This document shows positions 29,101 through 40,100 of a stretch of 64,000 nt of DNA, piece by piece. The notes under the pieces were generated by a model, which saw nothing but the letters and a program-made list of their open reading frames with translations, did not search any database and was not told the DNA's origin. The stretch is from Cardiocondyla obscurior (lineage: Eukaryota > Arthropoda > Insecta > Hymenoptera > Formicidae), in contig NC_091891.1 in the NCBI RefSeq assembly GCF_019399895.1, positions 1,364,001-1,428,000 of the forward strand, given 5' to 3'. A program made the translations under genes and the position numbers. Position 1 is the stretch's first letter, and each line of letters begins with the position of its first letter.

Positions 29101-32100
29101 ATTCATGAAAAATACGTAATAATTAATAAATAATTCTTGCCTAATATATTATTAATAGTATTAAATAATTAAAGATCGATATATTATTGCAATTCCGCAT
29201 TTTCATACTTACGCTCGTCAATCCGTTCCGCGATTAAACCAGGAATATCGATTTACGAGCTCTCAGGGGCTTGTTTTGTGTGCCAGTTAAGGAAATTGGA
29301 TGTGGGTGTGCTGTCGAGACATTGACCCGGGTGAGCTAGCGAAGGTACCGAAAGAAAGAACATTTTTCAACGTCGCGAAAACAAATGGCCTGCGATACTG
29401 GTCCACCCACGTCTACGTCTCGGCCGCATGGAGAGTAGGGGAATGCGCGATCGGTCCGGTCGTGCAAAGCTCAAAAAGCACACGCTTTGCGGGAACCGTG
29501 CTACCTTTTCGGTTTTTACGAGACGTTCGAACTCCGCGACGTGCGGGCACTTCGATTGCCGCGGCATCGTTCCTTTCGAGAGGGTCCAGGCAGGTCCGAG
29601 ATGCCCATTACCGAAATTGCTTTACGTGGCGTTCGAGGTCAACGTACATTCGTTACCGCGGTACGTCATTATCGGTACTACCGACGGGCAATATGTCTGA
29701 AATTTAGCCGTCGAGTGTTTGCGCGATCCGCATCAATAAAACAGTAATATCAATTCAGCTATGTTACACGAATTCCATATTCAGCAATAGAAATGATTAT
29801 GTGCCTATCGTAATGATTACGAGTATGATTAAATAATAATTATACGCGTTAACTAATATCTCTAACACGTTATTGTGTATAGAACGTTGATTATGCGCGA
29901 AACGTAAAAATATTATAATTAAACGTAATTATTTTGACATTTAAATAAAAAATTACAAAGTGTAGGGTTTTTAGTAAAAATACCTTATTATAGAAATTAG
30001 GGATCGTCGATTATTACAAATAATTGCAATTATACGGGATTTAGGAGGCTGACATAAGTAAAAGTTATGTTTAATAAATCGCAATAAGCTATCTTTCGAC
30101 ATCTCTCTCATCTTCTTTCTCTTTGATTATACTGACAATGAGTTTCTTGGCGGCTTCGTTCTCGTTTGAGATAGAAAAACCGCTGCTGTTCTCGTGGAAA
30201 AATCATAATTACGCGGATTTAATTACATCAACCGATGCCGCGCACCCACGACTGCATGTTTATGCAGCACAAAAGAAAATTAAAATCGAAGATGACGTGT
30301 AATCGGAGATCTTTAAACAACCGCTCGCCCAGTTTTCCTTTAAAAATGAAACAAGAAAAATTAATTTACAATAGAAAACCAATTTATTGAGAACTTTTCA
30401 AATAAATAAGCAGTCCGCTTTAATGAAATTTTGAATTATTTAATTTGTACCACTTTAAATAACTTGAAGCTAACACGCATTAAATTTTAAACGCGATAAT
30501 TAGGTTGTTCGTGTAAAGGAAAATTCAAACTGCACTTTACATGTAACAGTAAAACGATAATAAAATTTGAAGTAGGTTCTCCAGTTTATTTCGGTAGTAA
30601 ATCCTTGTTAAAGTTCGCCTCGTCCCTTTTCGATTATCCCCCTCGGACGATTCACTCCACCCTTAACGAAAATGGAGATCAAAGTCAACTCAGTCTTGTC
30701 GGATAATCGTAATTATACAGAGTTAATTGCACGCGAGCAGATGGCAGCCGGCAGTGTTTATTAAACCCGCGTTTATGAAATTAATGTACTACTTCCTTCT
30801 CGGAGATGTAAAAGACGTTGGTGATTCTTTCCGGTGAAAGATCTTATCTTACTACTTCCATCAACGGCGATGCTCTTTACTTTGACGTGATTGCCACGAT
30901 GGCACACGCATCAGTTATTTCAATTAACGTGCGCACAGCTTTTTTAGCAACGTCGAATATAACAAAAGCGAGCGAGTGAAATGACAAGAACGACGATAGC
31001 TTTTCCTGCGTTGCTTTCTTCCTGGCACGCTATTAGCATTTATTAGCGTCTATTTGCGTAGCTAATTACCGGCTCGAGCGTCTGATTTCGCAAACTGTTC
31101 TGAAGAGATTTAAAAGTTTTCATTTTCAAAGAGTCTTGTTAGTACTTTTCTATACTTGCACTCGCGTATCAAATTTATGAAATCATTTATTTAACTTTAA
31201 TAAAATTTAAACAAAAATTTTTAATGCATTTTAGTAAAATATATTATATAACATATATTTTTTCTCCCTTTTTTTTTGTATTGTTCAGATAAATTAAAAA
31301 AAAAATTTAGGCAATTAAAACCGTTATAAAATTTATAAATTTTAAACGTAATTTTACGAAAAAAAAATAGCTAAAAATACGTAAAAACAAATCAGTAAGC
31401 TTAAAACTTTGCGATTAAATAGGTACGCCAAATGGCAATAAAGGAATAATTAGTGGTAATCAAAAACTAATTGAGATTGCCAATTAAGGTAACCTCATTA
31501 TCGCGAACGACTAGCTTAGCTGGAAAAGTGCGATATTCTACTCAAATTATTCTCCACTCAGGCATTATAGACTACCATTCATCTCTGAAATGAAGATCTT
31601 ATTACTTTCGAAAATATCGAATAAAACTTATTTAAAAAATTCTTTTTTGGAATCGAACGCTACTTTTCTCTCTCTCTCTCTAAAAAAAAAAATTATAATA
31701 ATAAATTTCTTTAACGTTTATCGTAATAAATTAGATATGTAAGTTTTTAGCGTTCTTTAAAAAGATTTTGTGCGGTTTAAAGAACTTGCAAGGATCACCG
31801 TTTTGAGGATACTGGCGACGAATTTTCCTTCGATTGCAATTAGCGAAAGTACGCGCGGAAGGCAACGGGATGCCTAATGAGGGCGTCTGTTCGGTAATTC
31901 GCCCGTAAATTAGCGCGCTTGAACTCATTCTGAGGCGTTTTAACGGCCGCGCGGCTCGCAAATTGGTGGAAAAACGGGCCGGTTCAAAGTTTCGCTTAAG
32001 CGATGTTTTCGGTGGTCGGCGATGCGCGTGTGTAAGAGTAAAAACATTTTCCGGGATGTATCTAGATATTGTTTTAACAAGGATTCTAATTTCCCAGTCT

Positions 32101-35100
32101 TCGGAAGCGACATATCGTTAAGAGGGACACTCTTACCTCGATTCAAAAACATTTACGTAGCTACATCTCGCCATCTCGGGATAATAATTATTATAATCAA
32201 TATATACCGTAGATTTAAGATTCAAAGCAATACTTTCCGGCAGCGTCGTGAAGAAATTCTCAATTAGAAATAGAGATCTGCACTTAGGTTTGAATTTCGG
32301 ATAAATTATCGGGCACATGTGTACTCTAAAATCTAGGTCCGCGGCGGGCCATTCTTCAAATCAATAATGCAACTTTAGAAATCTAGCGTACGTGGGTACG
32401 GATCCCCGTGCACCTCTTTTCTTGCATACTCGCGAAGAAGTATGGCGCGGTGGAACTACTCAGAAGTTATGCACGATGTCGCGCAGGGGGGGTGAGACGA
32501 CGACAGGGTAAGTTTGCAGCGAAAGGAAGAGCTGGGAGTAAACGAAGCCGCCGTATATGTAACACACGTCGTTGCGAGCGAGCATGGTAAAATATGAGGG
32601 CTCTGTCACTTATCATCCCTTTTCTTACCCGGGTCGTGACAACGGGTTTCCGGTGCCGTTAACGTTTCCATCGTTATGAACGCGGTCTGACACCTTCCGC
32701 ACGAATATCAAAAGCACTTCCGTTCCTGTCCGTTTTCGACCTAATTTGCGAATACCGTGAAGGTAATTGGACGTGGTAATAGGAATCTTCCAAGGATATT
32801 ATCACACGTGCGAAAACCGAGAAAAGCGACATATTTTGCTACAGATTTTGCTTGTCTCGAGCAGACGGAATATTGTAATATAAAATAATAAAAAAAAAAA
32901 AAAATGGTACAAAGCGTTAAAAAATAATATCGTTAATTAATAAACGAAAATTGTTTTTCGTTTTGTTGCATCGAGTAGTAGATCGAGAGAGAAATAGTGA
33001 TCTTTAGAAGAATATATGGCACTTTCGGTATCTACTTTAAGGTGGCAATTTTTATACGATCGAGTAGATTTGCAGCAATTCGCTTGGAAATGCATGTAAA
33101 ATTCTGTCAACCAACTTACGTCGCGAACAGTTGTTTGCCGAGCGTTTAAGGCCCTTAGCGGAACCTTTTCGATCCTTTTGTCACTCTATCTCGTCCGCCT
33201 TTAAATATTCATGAACGACCCGGAAATCTGCTCGTCCGCGAGACGCATGCAATGGTCTTAATGCACTGCAAACGTGTTCTCAAGAAAGCTTTCGTTGATG
33301 TCGCGATGCGCGTCACGCTTTAATCGCCCATCAAGCCCATCAAGCAACGGAATAACGACAACAACGACCTGATTTTGCTTTGAGTCGCACCTTGATGGCA
33401 CGAATTAAGATGTTAAAGCGATAAAAAAAAAAAAAAGAAAAAGAAAATGCGTAAACAGGAAAGTGAGTCTGCGGCGCATAAATTCATTCCCGTGAGGCTC
33501 GAAAAAAACTCGGAATTCTTCTCTTAAATTCAATTAAAAGTCGCTTAATCCAGTAAATCTATTCGATGATAAATTTAGAGATTTAATAAATGTAGGATAA
33601 CGACTTTATATTACATAAATAATTTTTTTATTTAACACTTTATAAAGTATCACGTATATGTAGGCTACCTAAAATAATGTACAATAATATCTAGTTACAA
33701 AATAAGTGGGGCCGTGCAATCAAGTCTTTATTGTTAATCCAGATTATTGTGCGCTCGTTTCTGCACAGTCGTGTGACGGCGGAGGAAACGAGGTACCTAC
33801 GTATCGGGAGCGTCGTTGTCGCTATATGAAATAATTTACCGAGACACAGGCGATTACACCGTAAAATAATCCGGATGGTGCATGCACGCTTCATTAGTAT
33901 ACGCCATTCACCGCGAAATTCCATGCGTAGTCAAGGCATACCGAACTAGTGGACCAAACGAGCGAACTACTATCCGAAGAACATTCAGCGAGCTCTTCGG
34001 GGACCCTTGCCTGAGATTATTAATGCATTTGCCAGTAAAGCAAATGCATCCGTAATGGCCACGCTACTCCTGGGTAAATCCGAGCCGCAAAGGCAGCGTC
34101 CTCGATCTCTCATCATGCAGCTCGGGCACATGTTGACGTAGAGCGCTGTGTAAATCTAGACCCGAGAAGCCGCATTTACACGAATTACCGACAATGTAAA
34201 TTCTTGTTTGACACTTCTTAAAGAGTTTTTTTTATTTTTTTATTTTTTTATTTTTTTTATTTTCGCAAATCTAATTAAGGAGAATTTAAATTCACTCGCC
34301 GCTCTAGCCCTAACGCTCTAGCCCTCTTCATTTTTCTCCGAGGTCGTTCTTCATCGGTTCTACGGGTGGGAAAAGTTAATATCGGAATTTTTATTGAAAT
34401 TGTTATCTTTCACAGATAGAAACTTATCGATACCGTGTAGCGCCGTTTTGCGACAAAATTAATTACGCAATTTACGGTCTTATAATTTTCTGCTAAATTA
34501 AATTAATTGCAAGTTTTAATTCCGTTAACTGCGAATATGACATTCTCGCTATGTGTCTAAAGATGTTTGCTCGCTGATATCGAAACGTACCGTGAGCACA
34601 AAGTGGTTAGGACTTGCTCGTCCTTCGGAATGTCGCCTCGAAGGTTCTATAATTACGAGTTCCTCGTAAAGCTTAATCCCTGATGGGAAAGAACGCTGCA
34701 ACGGTAAATACCACCGGACGAGCTTGCGCTTTCTCAATTTTGCCGGCGTCTTTTATTTTTTTTTTTTACTTCTCGCGAACGGAGACAAGAAAAGCGATGT
34801 CGGAAGTGAGCCTCGCGACAACTCGGCGGAAGCATAATAACGGCGACAGAAGGAATCGGGAATTGAACGAAATAATGTGGCACAAATTATTAAGCGGCGG
34901 TAAAAAGACTATCTTCCGAACGATTTGGTACTTTACGAATTTAATGACGTAACGAAAGCATAACGAGATACTTTTTACATTTATTTGCAATTATGACGAT
35001 AAAAAAAGCACGAATTTTTCTGTAACTATAAAGATTAAACGCGTTGAAATCGTATAAGTTTCTACGCTGCAGTTTTTCACGAATATTTGACGATAAATGG

Positions 35101-37118
35101 ACCAGTTGGCAAAGAACGAGAAAAATAAAAAAAAAAAAAAAGGGGGGAAAAGGGAAAGAATTATTCGTGGAATTTATGACGTTCTCGGATGCGCCGTGGA
35201 CAATTTACCAGCGTCCTTCGGCGAATGGCGAACGGATTTTCATCATTTTTCCTAGATTCCCAGCGACATTGACGCGAGAGGCAATATCTCGGGTAGAACG
35301 ATGCTTGCCTTTGTGATCAACATTTAGCGGTGAATGTTTGTATCATGCCATGCGAAAACACATGCGACCGTTCAAATTGATGGTGAGCCAACTTGATCAA
35401 CTTGCTCCAAATACAGAAATCCAATATCGCTGCTCACACGTGAGCTCGCTTAACTTCCGAGCGAATTGAAACAAGATTATTTTCCGAACTGAGAGAGTAG
35501 AAATTTTACATTTAATAAATATAATTTTGTAGCTTTCGTATTTTCTGCGTCCTCTTTAAACATATGCTGAGTCGAGTACCTATAAATATTACACGAAGTA
35601 GTAATTATTTTTGTTGCAATGTTGAAAATTAAATAAAAAAAAGTTAATATAATTTTTAATATTTTAAATATTCATGTTGTGTTAAATATTTGCTGCCTCG
35701 ACTATCTCCGAGCTTTGTTTCGTATGTTTTGTATGCAGCACCGTTATTAGATCCATAAATAAATTTAAAACTTTAAATAAAGTTAAAAATAGTACAATGC
35801 AGTCGCTTTTATTACATTATCTGCAGTGCAAACGGCCATATTTAGAAACTACGATTTTGTAGGGAGAAAAGTTAAATATTCAGCTACACAAATGTTTTAA
35901 CAGCGCTTAGGGGAAAAAAAAGAAAAAAAAATAGACTTTTTATAAACATAAAAATACATTGATGTTCAGAGTCTATTGTTTTATATAGGTTCGCAAACCG
36001 GAGAAAACGTGAAAAACCTTCTACAATACATTATTAACATTTTATTAAATATTTATCAATCTTTCAAAGAAAAAAAGAGAGTTCAAACGGGTCGTGCATG
36101 CACGACCAAAGGTAAATTAAGTACTTTGTATACAAAATGCATTATTTTTATCAAATAAATGGTACACATAACGCTTGCCATGTATAAACTCAAACACATT
36201 GTACTTAAAAAACGTTTTTACAAGCCAATTCATCACTTTTTTATGAACGTAGATCAATATCTAAATAAGTATTTACGATTAATTCCGCATTTTGAAACTA
36301 TATATCTCGGATTCTGGTCACAACTTAATTTTCATAACATTTCGCGATACGTGCGACGCTAAAGCAACGTCTTAAAAATGAACAAAATTACTATAAAAAT
36401 AATAAACATAAAATTTTATTTTCCGTATTTTCTAAAGACACCTTTGAACGAAATAAACGTTTGTCTTTGATACTCCAGGTTTCGTAGTATAATATTCGGT
36501 CTCGTTAAAGCATCCGATTTGGTTACCCGTGTACCAATTCGTCGATCCATTGTCTCGGCGATTTAATCCTGTTCTGCGAATTAGTCGGTGCGATCGAAAC
36601 GGATTCTCTCCCTTTTGATGTATCACGAACTCTAAAGGGGATCTATCATCGGTCTACAAGATCTGGCGAAACGACCCTTCGAGTACTACCAGGTTAATTA
36701 CTGCGGCAGCAGTAAGTCCCCTACCGTAACGTGATCTTATATAATGCAATCTAATGCTCGCGTAAGATGGTTAGAGTATAATGCTATAAATTTGAAATTG
36801 TGGCCTGAAATGTGTACATAATCATACCGTATAAAAGTAGTAAGCGGGTTACCTGACACAGAATTCGCGGCTAAAGCGGTAACGCGTGGACACCTAAACG
36901 GAAACAAACAAATTCGTAAGCTAAATTAAAACATTTATTAAATTCACTGTACGTCCTATCATCTTTAATCCAATTAAACAATAAGCGCACGAGAAAATGT
37001 AATATATATATTTTTTTTTAACAGAACAAACAGGTTCACGTTGCAACATGATTTTAATTGTTTTCTAATTACAAACTAAAGCGATAATTTATTAATAAAG
37101 CAGTATTTTTCTACTTTA

Positions 37119-37168
<50 letters not shown>

Positions 37169-40100
37169 AGCGTCGTCTGCACGAATAATTTTGCACGCGG
37201 AAATATCGCAATAGACAACGAAAACTTATCACAGCAGAAAAGCCTTGGGCTATTATAACTTTCTCACGAGCAAATCGTATACGCATAATACAAATTCTAA
37301 ACGGGATAATAATATCCAGGCGGGAAGATTAAATTAATCGGAAACGAGGGATCGTAGAAAATGTCAATGTCGCGATACGTGTCGCGTAAAGCTTACACCG
37401 TGTGTCGATTCCGTTGCGATATATAATACATATTTGAGCTTCTGTTCCATGAGTTTTTCTAATTATTTCTTAATCCCTTTGTATAAACGCACCTGGTATC
37501 AGCTTCTTTCGTTGGAATATCGCGGTAAAGTACTGGCGTAAAACGTATTCCTGCTCGCACAAAATTGCAAACAACGGATTTATTAATTGGGTCTGTTCTG
37601 AATTTTTCTTTATTCCGTACAGTTGCCGCGCACAAGTTCGAATGAAATGTTTTAATTTACATCCGGCAAATTTTTAATTTACCCCATGCAAATTTTTAAT
37701 TTACGTCATCAAACTCGTCCGCCCCGTGGATTTCATTTCAGATAAAGAAACTTTTCGTCTTCTCTCCGCTGGCGTTTAACGAACTTAGCGAATGACCCTG
37801 CGAAGTGGGATTTTCGTGAGATGCCTCGGGAAAAGGTGATAAAAGTTTCTTGCCTTTCTTTTCGATAAATCCAAATGTCCCCGAAAGCTTTCGGTTGTTC
37901 ACTTAAAACACGCATTATAAAGTGTGAAATTGACGATTGCGATTTAAATAATGGTACCAAATCGTACAATTTCTTTAAATAGAAAGCATATAGGCAAGAA
38001 GTGTCAGTAAAGGGTTGAGTAAAATCATATTATTAATCTATTCACCGAGTTACCAGAGAAGTGAAACGATAAAGTTACGCGTAAACTTGAAATTTACGAT
38101 TTAATATTTCAAGTTACTACCATGTCGGTAGAAAGGACGATAAAATTAGAAATTATGCACTTTGCCACCGACTATTTTAGAAAATAAATTATGGAAGAAA
38201 AACAGCTACCTCGTTTACATCGAAAAGTAAGAGAATAAATTACCAACAAATTAAATTAAATTTTTCCCAGCGAGCAAATATATTTTATACGCGATAGCGT
38301 ATGTTACGTTAAATAAAGAATACGTACAATTGTTCTTGCAATTTACTGGTTACCCTCCGTAATGTCTCAGCGCAAATAAAAAAATACTTAATAAATACCG
38401 CTTTCAACAACGACAAAAATAAAACGAGAGAAAGAAAGCGTAATTAAAAAAAAAAAAAAAATTTAATCCAATTTATACGGCTGCGTATAAATAAATAATA
38501 CTCCTTAAAAAAAAATCTTTCCGTTTCAACCATTCGAGCCCGGTATGAATTGAAATGTAGCGATTGGTAGGCGAGAGGAGCGAAAAATAACCGGAGAAAA
38601 TGGGACGTTTCACGAGAATGCCGGCGTGCAACGTCCTAGCGAAGGGCAACTTTCGACTATGCTCCCGAAAGTGGCGAGGTAAGCGGGTGGGAACAATCGA
38701 TGGTCTGCCTCCGCGTGCCGGCGGAAAATTAACAAAATAATTCACATGCCAGGGCGTTAAAAGCACCGACGGGACCGGTGCGGCAGCCCCATAAACGCTG
38801 ATGTGATTTACACAGGGTGTTCCTAAGTTCTCTCAGCGCGCCTCCATCCGCCAGCTGCGCTGCCGTTCATCTTCAATGCCTAACTACTTCCGCGGTAGCT
38901 GCGTACGTAACCAGCGTCGATAATTGCGGCACCTTAGTATAGTCTACGGGGATCGATATTGCGGTATACCGTTCGGGGATCGTTATCTGTACGCATATGG
39001 CACGATTCGTTTCGTCACGCGTACACGTATGCTTACGAAGCAATTAACAGCGAAATATGGCGTGAAAAATTACCATTTGACCGAATTTTAAACAAAACAC
39101 CTGAATTTTGTCTCAAGTTATATGCCATGTATTTGTATTACACATCCCTCGCGTTGATTTCTACCTTCCCGAAAAAGGAACCGGTGCGCAAAAGTGCCAT
39201 TTAAAAAATTACTTGTATAAAAGAAAAGTGCAACTTTTGCATTCCAATAATTTCTCTTTAATGATACATAAGGTTTACAGCGGGGAAATAAGTTTGAGGC
39301 AAGTTCATAATTTACTCACCACAAGTATGAAGTCGTGCGTAAAATGGACTTTAAAATTACAAACTTAGTTCGCTCTTGCCCCCGAACATCATTACGGACC
39401 AATGTTGCAGAAATACAAAATGTAACTTGGAGCAGCAGTTTTCGAACTGCGAGGCGCGTCGCATATTTCCTTGAAATCGCGGAGTTTCGCGAAACATGGA
39501 TATGTCTTCCCGGGGTGTTCCCCCGCGAAATAAAGAGCACACAAACGCGAGTCGCGTGAAAGGGAAATAGTGAAGAGCGCTATCAGCAATCCCGCGCCGT
39601 TTCTTGCTGTAACAAATGGTACGCGAGTTTCCTGCGCGTTTCACCGAAGTGGAAGACGCATAATACTTCAATGTTCAGCGTGATGGAAATCGAGTGGCCG
39701 GCGCAACATCGGTCCCCGACCGAGAAGATGGTGGACAGAGAAAATCCACCGCGAACAGATGGCGGGTAGAAAAAAAAAAAATTGATCTGAACGAACGCAG
39801 CTCCCGCGGCGCGCGTCGACAAGCCGTATCATCGAATTACGCGACTCGCGCTCGTAATTGAGATGAAACGTTCCGTCATGACATCCATCAAACATTTCAT
39901 TGCGATAGACCATACCGCGTCACGTAACTTTAATTCTCCTTCCTTCGCGTTTCGCGCGTTGACGTTCAATTCGATCCCAATCGCGTCGCGCTAAGACGAT
40001 TTACAAAAATCCGAGCGGGATTACCAATATTATTTATTCCTTTCGCTGGGATTACTTTAAAAGAAAAAATAGAAAAATTCACCTGCGAGAGAGGTCCGAT

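Noticed and set aside
29300..29707. Overlapping plus-strand frames in a GC-rich patch
   Set aside because: Three frames are open at once, as expected from stop-codon depletion in GC-rich DNA, and none resembles a known protein.
38811..38827. ACAGGGTGTTCCTAAG, similar to termini of some insect repeats
   Set aside because: A single short match with no partner terminus, target-site duplication or transposase nearby.
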